51,956 bases of DNA from NCBI GenBank assembly GCA_030613055.1, contig JAUWMR010000027.1:1-51956 (forward strand), given 5' to 3'. The stretch is from Desulfobacteraceae bacterium. GTDB taxonomy: Bacteria > Desulfobacterota > DSM-4660 > Desulfatiglandales > Desulfatiglandaceae. A model generated the notes under the pieces. That model saw nothing but the letters and a program-made list of their open reading frames with translations. It was not told the DNA's origin and did no database searches. Positions 7,101 to 16,866 of the stretch are shown one piece after another. Positions within the stretch are counted from its first letter, which is position 1. Each line of letters opens with the position of its first letter. A program made the position numbers and the translations under genes.

Positions 7101-8629
7101 CCTCCCCCGGGTAAAATCTTCTTTTCCAGGGCGGTAACCTCGGACTCAACATTCCCCGGGATTTCTTCTTCGCAAGCCGGTAGATAGACATGAACCACGG
7201 TTCCGACACCCACCTCTGAATCAATGCTAATGTGCCCGTTGTGTTTATTTATAATAGAATAGGCGGTTGAAAGCCCCAATCCCATGCCCTTTTGAGTTCC
7301 CCTTTTTTTGGTTGAAAAATAAGGGTCAAATATCTTAGACATATATTCATCAGGGATCCCCTTTCCCTGATCTTGAAAAGAAAGCTTTATATATTTTCCT
7401 TCTCGCAGGGGTAAACCCGGGACCGCCTTTTTTGCCTCAATAGCTATATTTTCGCCAAAAACCCGAATTGTCTCGCCCTCAGGCATGGCCTCATCGGCAT
7501 TAGCTGCCAGAGCGTTAATGACCTGGCGCATCTGTCCTTCATCGATTTTAACCTCCCAGAGGTCATCGGAAAAGAAAAATTCGCACCTTACATTTAAACC
7601 GCTGAGCGCAAGGCTGACAGATTCTCTCGCTAATTCCGAGATAGAGACTTTTTTCTTTTTTGGCGCCCCACCTTTGGAAAATGTTATAAATCGCTGTGTC
7701 AACTCCTTTGCCCGAAGAGACGCCTTTTCCGCCTGTTCTAATATTTTGTAGATTTTTTCCCCTGGTTTTGCATACATTTGAGCAAGAGAGATATTTCCAA
7801 TTATCGCGGTCAGGATGTTGTTAAAATCATGGGCAATGCCACCTGCAAGGACCCCCAGAGATTCTAATTTTTGAACCTTTAAAAGTTCCTCTTCCATTTT
7901 CTTACGTTCGGTGATATCCCTAACAAAAAGCGCCACCTTTGCCACGCTTCCCTTCGAATCGAGGACAGGATAAGCAAAGCCGTCATACCAAAATCCCAGG
8001 TGCTCGTATTCAAAACGGATGTGCTTGCCCGTTCGAATCGCTTCATCAACCTTTGACTTTGTGAATCCGCCCGCGTCAGTATGTAACAGATCGAAAAGGT
8101 TCAAGCCCCTAATGTCATCTATGCCCCTCCCAATTCTGCGGGTAGCCGCCACATTCAGATCGAGAACGATACCATCTCCGCCAATTAACAATATAAGGTC
8201 ATCTGTCGGAGCATTCAGAAGCGCTCGTGTCACAGCCTCGCTATCTCGCAATCGCCGCTCCGCCTCTTTGCTATGAAGACCGACTTCAATAGCCGCCCTA
8301 ATTTGCCCTTCTTGAAATGGCTTTACAATATATCCGAAAGGTCCCGCATTTTTTGCCTTTTTTATGAATTCATCGTCAGCATAGGCGGTTAAAAATACAA
8401 CCGGAATATCCAGTTCTCTTTTTATTATATCCGCAGCGGCAATACCATCCAGCTCCCCCGGCATAACAATATCCATCAGGATTAAGTCCGGTCTGAGGTC
8501 TTTGGACATTGTCACTGCCTCTTCTCCTGAAGACGCTATCCCCACAACGTCGTATCCCATTCCGGTCAAACGTTCCTCTAATTGCATGATTATGGGAGCC
8601 TCATCATCCACCGCAATTATTTTGAACAC
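7040..8629 (-). CDS. Response regulator-PAS-histidine kinase hybrid
   Basis: This 529-aa cytoplasmic signalling protein starts with GTG at 8629, preceded by AGGAGG. Order: receiver with phospho-acceptor Asp53 (LILMDIVMP) and the Lys of IVKPF; PAS about 130-245; HisKA with LAGGIAHDFNN; and HATPase with QDQGKGIP and KGMGLGLS. No membrane segment is visible, so the stimulus is cytoplasmic or relayed. Its receiver closely resembles that of the LuxR-type regulator at 9103-10056 ([23 protein letters not shown]), so the two probably arose by duplication. The last 30 residues lie past the kinase core, in the overlap with the crotonase gene. Confidence 0.88.
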   Translation of the reverse strand: MFKIIAVDDEAPIIMQLEERLTGMGYDVVGIASSGEEAVTMSKDLRPDLILMDIVMPGELDGIAAADIIKRELDIPVVFLTAYADDEFIKKAKNAGPFGYIVKPFQEGQIRAAIEVGLHSKEAERRLRDSEAVTRALLNAPTDDLILLIGGDGIVLDLNVAATRRIGRGIDDIRGLNLFDLLHTDAGGFTKSKVDEAIRTGKHIRFEYEHLGFWYDGFAYPVLDSKGSVAKVALFVRDITERKKMEEELLKVQKLESLGVLAGGIAHDFNNILTAIIGNISLAQMYAKPGEKIYKILEQAEKASLRAKELTQRFITFSKGGAPKKKKVSISELARESVSLALSGLNVRCEFFFSDDLWEVKIDEGQMRQVINALAANADEAMPEGETIRVFGENIAIEAKKAVPGLPLREGKYIKLSFQDQGKGIPDEYMSKIFDPYFSTKKRGTQKGMGLGLSTAYSIINKHNGHISIDSEVGVGTVVHVYLPACEEEIPGNVESEVTALEKKILPGGGHFPLMDAGLLSRKARTHSL

Positions 8630-8663
8630 GGTTAGCCTCCTCAGTCTAAGGATTTGAATTCAG

Positions 8664-8960
8664 TCACGACGAGTCTATATCCCCGTTTATTTTGCTCTCA
8701 AAAACCCGCGAACACATAAACCTGACAAACCTCTTTTTAGCCAGAGACAGATATTCCCCGTTATATGAACCAATTTTTCTCCTTCCATTATTATTTATTA
8801 CAGAAAATTTCCCGAAACCGCTTATCATGACGCAATCTCCGTTTTCGAGTGTCTTTTTGATGTTTTCCAAAAGGGATTCAAGAAGTTGTGAGGATTTGTT
8901 TCTGGACAGGTCCAGACGGTTATGGATTGAATCTATGAGGCTGGCTTTGGTAACGGTCAC
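8664..8960 (-). CDS. HU/IHF-family DNA-binding protein, divergent arm
   Basis: This 98-aa protein has the HU/IHF dimerisation body: MTVTKASLIDSIHNRL, then GDCVMISGFGKFSV near residue 42-55. The DNA-embracing arm is unusual: the RNPxTGE motif with its intercalating Pro is replaced by RRKIGSYNGEYLSL, with no Pro at the tip. IHF-alpha-like ends such as RPGQKLK are also missing. It may bend DNA weakly or bind another target. It sits between kinase and LuxR-regulator genes, so it may help that regulator at promoters. The gaps (34 bp and 142 bp) leave open whether it shares their transcript. Confidence 0.8.
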   Translation of the reverse strand: MTVTKASLIDSIHNRLDLSRNKSSQLLESLLENIKKTLENGDCVMISGFGKFSVINNNGRRKIGSYNGEYLSLAKKRFVRFMCSRVFESKINGDIDSS

Positions 8961-9102
8961 TGATTATCGCCTTATAAATTTTGGAATATCTTGTGCTCAG
9001 TAACAAAAACACGCACGCTCTTTTGAAAATCATTATCTACTTTTAAATCACAAAAAGTAAACAGTCAAAAATTATCAGTTCTTTAGCAGGTTAAAACTAA
9101 TA

Positions 9103-10056
9103 TTATGTGAGGGATAAAAGGTAAGACCTGAGGTTGGCTTTTTTATTCTTAAGCCCGAGCTTCTTTCTGATATTGTTTCGGTGAAAACTGATGGTCCACG
9201 TGGTCGAATTCAGCAATTCAGCTATCTCTTTGGTGGTTTTACCCTCCTTTACGAGATTTGCTATTTGAATTTCTGCGGGAGTAAGGCCCAGATATTTAGA
9301 AGCCAACCTCTGTAAAAGCGGCGAAATAATATCATTCAGGTTTGATTCGAGGATATCTATATAGGCCAATTGTTTAGGATCCAATCGACTCTTTTTAACC
9401 CTTTCCAGAAAGGGAAGGACCAGTTCCTTCATATTGAATAAAATCTTTTCTTCAAGCTCCATTTTATCTTCTTCCCTTCTTTTCAGTATGACTTTTAATG
9501 CGGTATTTGTTTCTTCAAGACTGATTTTTTTGATCTTTAATTCTTTCTCTCTTTCTCTCAGCGCCTCCTCGGCCTGCTTTCGGTCTTCTATTTCCTGTCT
9601 CAATTTTTCATTGAGCACCAGCAATTCAGAGGTACGCTCTTCAACCCGTGTCTCCAGCTCATCGTGAGCTTTTCTAAGCTCCTCCTCCATAACCTTTTTA
9701 TACAGGGAAATCTCAATAGCCGCCCTAATTTGCCCCTCTTGAAATGGCTTTACAATATACCCAAAGGGTTCCACATGCTTTGCTCTTTCTATGAGTTGAC
9801 TTTCCGAATAACCGGTCAGAAATATAATAGAAACATCTAATTTTTCCTTAATTTTTTTAGCTGCAGCAATACCGTCCGACTCTCCAGGCATAACAATGTC
9901 CATCAGGATTAAATCCGGTTTGAGGTCTTCGGACATCCTAACCGCCTCTTCACCGGAAGACGCTATTCCCACAACCTCGTATCCCATTGCCGTGATGAGT
10001 TCCTCTAATTGCATGGCAATGATAGCCTCATCATCAACGACCATTATTTTAGGCAT
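9103..10056 (-). CDS. Response regulator, receiver-coiled coil-LuxR HTH
   Basis: The 317-aa protein has a receiver domain (1-120, Asp53 in LILMDIVMP, Lys in YIVKPFQ), a long charged coiled coil (about 120-215), and a C-terminal LuxR/GerE helix-turn-helix: [20 protein letters not shown], then [13 protein letters not shown]. It is probably the output of the kinase encoded just upstream, because the two genes overlap by 8 nt (10049-10056). The long coiled coil instead of a short linker suggests dimer control through the helix. LuxR-type domains with SFHRNNI are common in deltaproteobacterial PAS-containing regulators. Confidence 0.88.
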   Translation of the reverse strand: MPKIMVVDDEAIIAMQLEELITAMGYEVVGIASSGEEAVRMSEDLKPDLILMDIVMPGESDGIAAAKKIKEKLDVSIIFLTGYSESQLIERAKHVEPFGYIVKPFQEGQIRAAIEISLYKKVMEEELRKAHDELETRVEERTSELLVLNEKLRQEIEDRKQAEEALREREKELKIKKISLEETNTALKVILKRREEDKMELEEKILFNMKELVLPFLERVKKSRLDPKQLAYIDILESNLNDIISPLLQRLASKYLGLTPAEIQIANLVKEGKTTKEIAELLNSTTWTISFHRNNIRKKLGLKNKKANLRSYLLSLT

Positions 10057-11986
10057 GTCTTGGCTGCTCTTTTAAAATTTTAAATTCGATAAAGATCTCT
10101 GTTCCGTTGTTTCGCTCAATTTTTAATTTTCCACCAAGCTGTTTCAGGACCAGGTTCCTCACTAACCTCAAACCCAGGGTGTCAATTTTATCTATATCAA
10201 ATTCTTCCGGAATGCCAATACCGTTATCCTTGACCTTAACAGAAACGGTATCATCTGAAGGCTGTGACAAAAAAACCTCAATCGTTCCCGCTTTTCCCTC
10301 TTTAAAGGCGTGTTTGAAGGCATTGGATATCAACTCATTCAGGGCAAGGGCACACGGGATCGCCTGCGTTACAGAAAGATAAACGTTGCTGGGTTCAATA
10401 ATTGGGCTAATAGACGCTTCCTTACCGGCATAAAGTCGAGAAAGACTGACAACCAGATCTTTGATATGCCTACCCATATCTATTAAATCCAATCGTTCAC
10501 TTCGATAGAGTTGCGCGTGGATAAGGGACATCGCGTTAATTTTAGCGCTCATATCCTTGCAAAAATAGACTGTTTCTTGATTTGTTGTTCTCATACAGCT
10601 CAAATCGAGCAAGCTGGAGATAAGCTGGAGGTTATTTTTTACCCTGTGATGAATCTCTCTCAGGAGAACTTCCTTTTCTTCGAGGGAACTCTTGATTTGG
10701 TCTTCCACCTGTTTGAGCTGTGTGATATCCCTCCTTACCGACTGAAATTCAATAATGTGCCCTTTTCCGTCTAATATCCCCCTGTCGGTTCGCTGATGCC
10801 ATCGTATCTCCCCATCTGGTGCTATAACACGGTGTTCATAAGTCGCGACAGGATTTTCCCTGCTAAATGAAGCGATCTTCCTTTCCACTGCTTCACGGTC
10901 CTCCTCTGAAATAAGCGGCATAAAGCTGTGACCGATCAGGTCTTCCGGTTTCTTACCAAAATACCGGCAGTAAGCCTCATTAACAAAGGAAAGTGTTCCA
11001 TCGGGCAGAAAACGACAAATCATTTCCGTCTGATCTTCGACAATAGCCCTATAGCGCTCTTCGCTCATCCTAAGCGCCTCTTCCGCCTGCTTGCGGTCCT
11101 CTATTTCTCTCTTCAAATCATCATTCATTTTTGCCAGTTTCAGTGTTCTTTCCCTTACCCTTTTTTCCAGTTCATCATGAGCCTTTCTCAGCGCTTTCTC
11201 TGATCGTTTCCGCTCGGTCACATCATTTAGAATTACAATCTCTGAACACATGTCCCCACCAACAGGTATAACATTAAGCGTAACTTCATGCCCTTTCAAA
11301 TTCAGCGGTGATTCATAGGTTATTTTTTCCGGCTTGCCGTTCATTGCGGCCAGAAGCCCACCTATCCGCTGGTAGTCATCTCCAGTAAAGAGCTCGACAA
11401 ATTTTGAAGCCAGCAATTTCTCCTCAGGTATATTTACAAGGGAAAGGGCGGAGGGGTTAGCATAAACGATTCTCCCCTCGGCGGTTATTTCAAAGATCCC
11501 GTCGGACATTTTCTCCCGAATGATTTCCAAATGTCTTTTTAAGGAGAGCAACTCCTTGGTAATTTCCCGTGGACGCATATCCTTGATTTCCGCCAAGTCG
11601 GCAAACAGGCGTTTTGGAGTTGCAAGGCGAACTTGATCAAGGGCGGCAAAAATGTTTTGAGCCATTTCATTCAACGGCCCCTTGGCTATACATCTGTCAG
11701 CATCCATTTCCACGATATCCGCCTCTTCTTCGGCAGCAATAGCGGAAAGAATAACAATATAGGTTTCTTTTAGCTTCTCTGTTCTCCGAATGATTTTACA
11801 CAGAGTTTTTCCGCTGATATTCGGCATGATTAGATCAATAAATATCACATCAGGCGTGTAGTCCTCCAAAATATCCATAGCAAAAAGACCGTCTTTAGCT
11901 GTTATGACCTCGTGTCCCTCTTTTGTGAGTATTTCGGTCATAAAACGCAAAACAATCTGATCATTATCTACTACCAACACCTTCAT
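10049..11986 (-). CDS. Receiver-PAS-PAS histidine kinase (HisKA_2 type)
   Basis: 645 aa, with no membrane segment. Order: receiver (1-120, Asp51 in VIFIDLIMP), PAS (about 155-265), a coiled coil (265-305), a second PAS with PAC (about 310-430), then a HisKA_2/HWE-like dimerisation helix [20 protein letters not shown] holding the phospho-His. The ATPase domain ([22 protein letters not shown]) ends the protein. The N-terminal receiver makes it an acceptor as well as donor in a phosphorelay. The gene overlaps the LuxR-type regulator gene, its likely partner. Confidence 0.88.
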   Translation of the reverse strand: MKVLVVDNDQIVLRFMTEILTKEGHEVITAKDGLFAMDILEDYTPDVIFIDLIMPNISGKTLCKIIRRTEKLKETYIVILSAIAAEEEADIVEMDADRCIAKGPLNEMAQNIFAALDQVRLATPKRLFADLAEIKDMRPREITKELLSLKRHLEIIREKMSDGIFEITAEGRIVYANPSALSLVNIPEEKLLASKFVELFTGDDYQRIGGLLAAMNGKPEKITYESPLNLKGHEVTLNVIPVGGDMCSEIVILNDVTERKRSEKALRKAHDELEKRVRERTLKLAKMNDDLKREIEDRKQAEEALRMSEERYRAIVEDQTEMICRFLPDGTLSFVNEAYCRYFGKKPEDLIGHSFMPLISEEDREAVERKIASFSRENPVATYEHRVIAPDGEIRWHQRTDRGILDGKGHIIEFQSVRRDITQLKQVEDQIKSSLEEKEVLLREIHHRVKNNLQLISSLLDLSCMRTTNQETVYFCKDMSAKINAMSLIHAQLYRSERLDLIDMGRHIKDLVVSLSRLYAGKEASISPIIEPSNVYLSVTQAIPCALALNELISNAFKHAFKEGKAGTIEVFLSQPSDDTVSVKVKDNGIGIPEEFDIDKIDTLGLRLVRNLVLKQLGGKLKIERNNGTEIFIEFKILKEQPRHA

Positions 11987-12080
11987 ACTACCTGCTCCTT
12001 TGTAACACTTCAGCTTTCTGAAAAAACTCGATCATGGATAATACAATCCGGCCGGAAGCTGAACCCTTACAGGAATCTGC

Positions 12081-12935
12081 TTATCTTCTGCGTCCAGGCC
12101 TTCTGCGATGCCGAGGCATTTTTTTTATCTTCTTTTGGGGTTTTAAGATCATCTTTGGATGTTGCAGTTTGAATTTATGCCATTTCTTGAGGACCTGCCC
12201 ATGAACCAGTGACCGTTTACCGATTATCTTTTGTAGATTAAGACGCCTTTTGGCGGCCTTGATTTTCAAAAGTGCCACCTTATTCCGGTGAAGCAGCATT
12301 CCCCTTTTAAGGGCGACCGGCCTTAGCGGGCGCCTGTTTATTAGAACCGAAGTCTGGTGCCCTTTTCTTAAAACAACTCCAGACTCACCCGCCAGCTCCC
12401 CTTGCTCATCGAACCCTGTAACGGCAACTTCGCCTTCAAACACACCCACATCCGTTTTTTCAGAATCCGCCGTCTCCACGACAAACTCCGTTCCCCTCAC
12501 GCCAGCGACCATAGTGGGTGTCTCAATATCAAATCTCGATCCGGGGTATGTGAATCTAACTATATTGGATAGTAATCTGCCAATCTTAAGAAATATCGTG
12601 GATTCAATCCTCTTTGTCTCGGAATCAGCGGATAACTCGTCAAGGGCGATTTCTGTATTTTCTTCTACTTTTAGCAAAGATCCATCATCAATGAGAATCT
12701 CTGCAAAAGCGCCGGAGCCGGTTCTTAGCAGATCACCTTCTTCCAGTGGCATATTTTTCTCAACAGGCAACCATACTTCCTCTTCAGGCTTTTGAACAGA
12801 TACATCTCCCAGGAAATCCGTTAGTGTTGCGGAAAAAGCAACCTCCTCCGCCCCATGCACAGGCTGCGATGTAAACGGTCCTAGTGCCATACATATAATA
12901 AACATGGCGAGTAATATGATTTTACTTTTTTTCAT
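12081..12935 (-). CDS. Exported FecR-domain protein with basic tail
   Basis: The start at ATG 12935 (MKKSKIILLAMFI) is preferred because AGGAAGGG precedes it and a signal peptide ending near VHGAEE follows. Residues about 30-190 form a FecR domain: DFLGDVSV, LRTGSGAFAEILIDDGSLL, and TPTMVAGVRGTEFVVE. The remaining 85 residues are very rich in Lys, Arg and His with no recognised domain. In this form FecR domains occur on surface or periplasmic proteins rather than in iron signalling. The basic tail may bind nucleic acid, LPS or an anionic polymer. It is in the same orientation as, but 94 bp beyond, the kinase operon. Confidence 0.8.
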   Translation of the reverse strand: MKKSKIILLAMFIICMALGPFTSQPVHGAEEVAFSATLTDFLGDVSVQKPEEEVWLPVEKNMPLEEGDLLRTGSGAFAEILIDDGSLLKVEENTEIALDELSADSETKRIESTIFLKIGRLLSNIVRFTYPGSRFDIETPTMVAGVRGTEFVVETADSEKTDVGVFEGEVAVTGFDEQGELAGESGVVLRKGHQTSVLINRRPLRPVALKRGMLLHRNKVALLKIKAAKRRLNLQKIIGKRSLVHGQVLKKWHKFKLQHPKMILKPQKKIKKMPRHRRRPGRRR

Positions 12936-13134
12936 TAGGCCCTTCCTATGGCTTTCTGGCCAAGACACTTGTTTGCGGACGAATAAAGGCCGTCATATTC
13001 CAACCGGTCTCCACAGGCCGTCATGGTGCCAGAGCCTGGAAAATGATTCACCAACCGGAAGGATAAGCACCTTCAAGGGTTTCGGCTTTTTCGATTTGTT
13101 ATTGGATTTCTTCATAGAGCCTATACCCTCGCGT

Positions 13135-13887
13135 TCAAGAGACTAAAATGATGAACAAATAAAATATTACTTCCGAAACCTGTTGAGCCGCGCCAAGGCA
13201 GTCTCCGGTATATCCTCCAATCCATTTCACAAAGTATTTACCCATGCCCCATTTGCAAATCACGAGAGGGATAATAACTAAAAAATAAATTACATCTCCC
13301 AATAATAAGACAGGCATTATCCCAAAGAAAGCTGCTACCGCCAATCCTTGCCACGAGATACGGGTAGCAAGCGGTTTTGCCTTACTTACTTCGTTGTCCT
13401 GAACATATGAATGTGTATGCAGGAAAGTCGTGGAAACGAACCGACTCATGCTATGCCCTGAAATCAGGGCCCAGGGAACAAGTTGCATCTTCATTTCATA
13501 AAGCGCGACAAATTTCAGTCCCAACAAAACAATAAGACCAATCGTTCCGTAGACTCCTATTCTCGAATCTTTCATGATTCTTAAAATTTCCTGCTTGTTC
13601 CATCCACCTCCAAATCCATCACAAACGTCTGCCCATCCATCTTCATGAAAGGCCCCTGTGAGGAAAAGCGAAACTACCATGCTGAGTAGTAACGCAACCG
13701 ACATAGGGAAAATCAGAAACCCCAACCAGAAAACAAGTGCGGTTATAGCCCCAACAATCCAACCAATCAGCGGAAAATACATTGCTGATCTATTAAGACG
13801 ATCCTCTGAATATGTGATCCATTTCGGATGGGGAATCCGGGTAAAAAACGTAAGGGCGGTAAAAAAAATACATAGCTGTTCATACAT
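13135..13887 (-). CDS. cobS: Adenosylcobinamide-GDP ribazoletransferase
   Basis: CobS joins adenosylcobinamide-GDP to alpha-ribazole (or its phosphate) in the last steps of cobalamin synthesis, in the inner membrane. The 250-aa sequence shows the family signature GAFHEDGWADVCDGFGGG (about 77-94), with the Asp-rich metal-binding part, then EILRIMKDSRIGVYG, between several hydrophobic helices. No other cobalamin gene adjoins it, and no cobalamin riboswitch is visible upstream. The B12-binding radical SAM proteins elsewhere in the window would need its product. Confidence 0.93.
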   Translation of the reverse strand: MYEQLCIFFTALTFFTRIPHPKWITYSEDRLNRSAMYFPLIGWIVGAITALVFWLGFLIFPMSVALLLSMVVSLFLTGAFHEDGWADVCDGFGGGWNKQEILRIMKDSRIGVYGTIGLIVLLGLKFVALYEMKMQLVPWALISGHSMSRFVSTTFLHTHSYVQDNEVSKAKPLATRISWQGLAVAAFFGIMPVLLLGDVIYFLVIIPLVICKWGMGKYFVKWIGGYTGDCLGAAQQVSEVIFYLFIILVS

Positions 13888-14363
13888 TTTATCTGCTCAC
13901 CTCTGCCTGCTTATTGCTGCTTGCCATGAGATGCGCCCTGCGCGTCGTCTCTGGCAAACGATAGCCCCTGCAGCAGGCAAGTACGAACTCAACACTGATA
14001 CGCACAAGTGCCTAAAGTGATCTAAAGTGCCTAAAATGCCTAAAGTTAATGAATTCTGCTATTTTATATAAATAAATTACTCGTAACCAGGTGTTTAGGC
14101 TGAAGACTGAAGACTGTTAGGGAAAACGGGAATACCGTACATTTTGAAGTCATGTTTGGCGAGAGAATCTACTGTTTCTCGACCACAGCGCCTTAATTGT
14201 GCTTTTCGGACCCCTGGCCCAGACCGATGAACCTTACTGAATTGCCAATAAACTATCATCATTATGAAGATTAGCCTACACTTTAAGGTATCACCGAGTC
14301 GCGACAGGGCGGGCCTTTCAGCCTTCAGTCTAAACAGCTTCAGCCTGACTACGTGTGTAGTCA
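13888..14363. other. 476-bp intergenic region with dispersed repeats
   Basis: Contains one copy of an 84-bp repeat (13999-14083), then a stretch bounded by GGCTGAAGACTGAAGACTG (from 14098) and the partly inverted TTCAGTCTAAACAGCTTCAGCC (about 14326-14347). A long reading frame on the minus strand here has no start signal or family match, so I do not call it. CCCTGGCCCAGACCG occurs here (about 14213) and again near 15348. Confidence 0.6.
13999..14083 (+). repeat. 84-bp dispersed repeat, copy 1
   Basis: Runs from TACGCACAAGTGCCTAAAGT to the tract near ATAAATTACTC and contains AATGAATTCTGCTATTTTA. A near-identical copy lies in the opposite orientation at 27323-27406. Internally it is built of repeated CCTAAAGTG/CCTAAAATG units. 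Degraded units also occur at 15474-15520 and 27205-27245. Confidence 0.8.
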
Positions 14364-15206
14364 TTATTTTATAAATTTTATAGTCAATGGATAAAGATAC
14401 GTGTCACCGCTGTTTGCCTTTACAGAAGCAATGACGACCAGAATAAGATTAAACAGCAGGACAACGGGCAGCAACAAAAAACCAATAAGAGCAAAACACA
14501 AAAAGAATGAAACAATCGTGTATATTGACATGGAAATCTGGAAATTCAGGGATTCCTTGCCATGCTCGTCTACCATTTGAAAGTCATCTCTCTTGATTAG
14601 CCAGATAACTAAGGGGCCTATGATATTGCCGAAAGGAATCCCTATAAACGCAGAAAGGGCCGTCAGATGGCAAAACATACTCCACATACGGGCATCCCTG
14701 TCGCCCGTTCCACTCGCAATATGGCGACGACTATATCCCTCTGAAGCAGGTTGTTCCGTATGCGTTGTCTTTGAGACATTGCGAATTATGATGGGGGCCA
14801 CGAAAAACACAAGTACCCCGAAGGAAAATGGGAAGAACCCTAATATACCGGCGATGAGTGTTCCCATCCAGAGGGACACAAAAGAATCATACTTTATCTC
14901 TTCCGGGCTTTGAGGGTTATAAAAGATTGAGATTGGATCGCCTATTTCATATCGCGGAGGATAGTGACCCGACTTGCAATATATCTTGTGTTCTGTGCCA
15001 TACACATCTACAAATGAATAGACCGGATAATAATGTATTGATCCGTCGCTGGACTTTCGTTCATTCATTTCAAGTACCGTACCTTCAGTACTGACGGCCG
15101 TCTTGAGAAAATTGCTGGTGCTTTTATAGCAGTATGCGCCAATACCCAATGGAATGAATGAACCCAAAATAAAAACAATGCCTATTATCCGCGCTGCCTT
15201 TATCAT
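14364..15206 (-). CDS. DUF3592-DUF4870 membrane protein
   Basis: 280 aa. An N-terminal part with a first membrane helix and a small soluble domain (residues about 30-105: STEGTVLEMNERKSSDG, YPVYSFVDVYG, IGDPISIFYNP) matches DUF3592. After another helix and a short linker, residues about 170-280 match DUF4870: ARMWSMFCHLTALSAFIG, GPLVIWLIKRDD, ESLNFQISMSIY and a final YPLTIKFIK. Both domains occur mostly as single proteins, so this is a fusion. Function is unknown for both. It is flanked on both sides by repeat-filled intergenic DNA, so it is probably transcribed alone. Confidence 0.8.
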   Translation of the reverse strand: MIKAARIIGIVFILGSFIPLGIGAYCYKSTSNFLKTAVSTEGTVLEMNERKSSDGSIHYYPVYSFVDVYGTEHKIYCKSGHYPPRYEIGDPISIFYNPQSPEEIKYDSFVSLWMGTLIAGILGFFPFSFGVLVFFVAPIIIRNVSKTTHTEQPASEGYSRRHIASGTGDRDARMWSMFCHLTALSAFIGIPFGNIIGPLVIWLIKRDDFQMVDEHGKESLNFQISMSIYTIVSFFLCFALIGFLLLPVVLLFNLILVVIASVKANSGDTYLYPLTIKFIK

Positions 15207-15859
15207 TAATACTCCTTCTGATTTAAATTAAACCCTATTCGACGATGTGACTCTTTATGAGTGTAAGTGAACTAAAGTTTGAATGGACTAAAGTAAGTCC
15301 CGCCTTTAGCTGGATTGAGGAATGTACCTTCGGTACTACAACAACCCTGGCCCAGACCGTTAACCACCACTATACACCTCTAAAGCTAAGTCTTGAACGA
15401 GATATTGGCTATAACAAACATACTAACGAGTCGCACTTCCCGATTCCGTCGCGGTCTTGGGACGGGGAGGACGGAATTTAGGCACTTAAGCGCACTTTAG
15501 TTCACTTTAGTCACTTTCTTGCAGGCAGATCCATTTGTCTTCGACCACGCCCAAAGAACTTAAATTTCCAATTCCAATTAAACAAAATATTATTATATCC
15601 TGAAAAAGCGTACAGGGCAAAGAATTAATCAAGAGTTTCAATTCAATCCTGGTCCTTGCGCCTTAAAACAAAAAAAGACATTGGCAAATCAGGCGTGAAC
15701 CAGTATAAATAATTGACAATTTAAAAAGTGATCTCAGTGTAGATCGTTTTATTGGACGAGGCAGGATCATCAACCCTTTTCTTGGGTCCCCAACGAGCCA
15801 GAGGCCAAGATGCTCACTCCTTTGATGGGATCATTTCAAGAACTTACTGAGGCATAACG
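15207..15859. other. 653-bp intergenic region
   Basis: No supported gene. It holds degraded units of the CTAAAGTG repeat family (about 15265-15300 and 15474-15520), the second CCCTGGCCCAGACCG, and AT-rich DNA before the AEC transporter gene. I see no clear promoter or riboswitch. Confidence 0.5.
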
Positions 15860-16786
15860 ATGTCACTCATTATTAACAGTATTTTTCCCGTATTTCTTCT
15901 TATCGCTCTGGGAAGTTTTTTAAAGCGGTTTCAACTCACCAACGATAATTTCCTTAGTACTTCGGATAAACTCATATATTTTATATTTTTTCCGGCAATG
16001 CTTTTTTGGAAAATTGGCGCGCCCGCGTCGCCGACACCGATAGACTGGAAATTGATCCTGGCTGTTTTATCGGCTGTATTTGTCATCTACGCAGCCAGCC
16101 TTTTTTTCGTCAAGATTGCAAAAGTTGCAGACTTTAAGGTAGGTTCATTTTCCCAGTGCTGTTACCGTTTCAATTCCTACGTTGGAATGGCAGTAATCCT
16201 TATCGCTCTGGGAGATGAATCCGTGAGGGAATTCGCAGTAATGATAGGCGTTGCGATCCCATTAATAAATTTCCTGGCAGTTTCCACCCTGATCTGGTAT
16301 TCAGGCAGAGATTATAATACTCAAAAAAAGCTTGGCCTTGTTGTAAGAGCCACACTTTCCAATCCCCTGATCCTTGCGTGTTTTGCAGGTATCCTTTATT
16401 CAAAGCTCCGGCTGCCATTTCCCCGATTCGCAGACAATACCTTCCGTCTGTTGTCCATGGTCACCTTACCAATGGCGCTCATCTCGATCGGCGGATCACT
16501 AAACCTTGCCCAGCTCAAGGGGCACCTGAAAATGTCGATGGTCGCGAACCTGTTCAAACTTTTGCTCTTGCCAGCTACTGGTTATTTCTTCTTGTGTGCA
16601 TATGGTGTTGCGCCAAACCCGTTTAAGGTCGGCATGATCTACTTTGCCCTTCCCACTTCCACAGCAGCCTACATCCTTTCTTCGCAGCTTCAAAGCGATG
16701 TGGATCTGGCCGCGGCAACTATCCTTGTGTCTACGCTTCTCTCAATTATTTCTCTTTCCTTAGTAATGGCCATCTTCGTTGCCTGA
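15860..16786 (+). CDS. AEC-family (auxin efflux carrier-like) transporter
   Basis: This 308-aa hydrophobic protein has about ten membrane helices in two halves. It starts MSLIINSIFPVFLLIALG, typical of the AEC family, with YRFNSYVGMAVI in the middle and PTSTAAYILSSQL near the end. Bacterial members move malate, malonate or similar organic acids. It is convergent with the sigma-54 activator gene (81 bp between the stops). Next to a sulfolactate-type operon, it might export the desulfonated product or exchange organic acids; this is inference. The start ATG has no strong ribosome site. Confidence 0.85.
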   Translation: MSLIINSIFPVFLLIALGSFLKRFQLTNDNFLSTSDKLIYFIFFPAMLFWKIGAPASPTPIDWKLILAVLSAVFVIYAASLFFVKIAKVADFKVGSFSQCCYRFNSYVGMAVILIALGDESVREFAVMIGVAIPLINFLAVSTLIWYSGRDYNTQKKLGLVVRATLSNPLILACFAGILYSKLRLPFPRFADNTFRLLSMVTLPMALISIGGSLNLAQLKGHLKMSMVANLFKLLLLPATGYFFLCAYGVAPNPFKVGMIYFALPTSTAAYILSSQLQSDVDLAAATILVSTLLSIISLSLVMAIFVA

Positions 16787-16866
16787 TATCAGCTATATTG
16801 TAATTATAATTCAGGAATATTATTGCCAATCTCCTGCAGGAGCGGTTTAACAGCGCCATTCTGCGT

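Noticed and set aside
13888-14000. Cobalamin riboswitch before cobS
   Set aside because: No B12-box-like GCCACTG segment or matching fold is visible upstream of the start.
14095-14364. 89-codon minus-strand reading frame
   Set aside because: No ribosome site, low-complexity repeat-derived sequence and no family pattern.
15257-15481. 74-codon plus-strand reading frame
   Set aside because: It lies in repeat-derived intergenic DNA and has no recognisable protein features.
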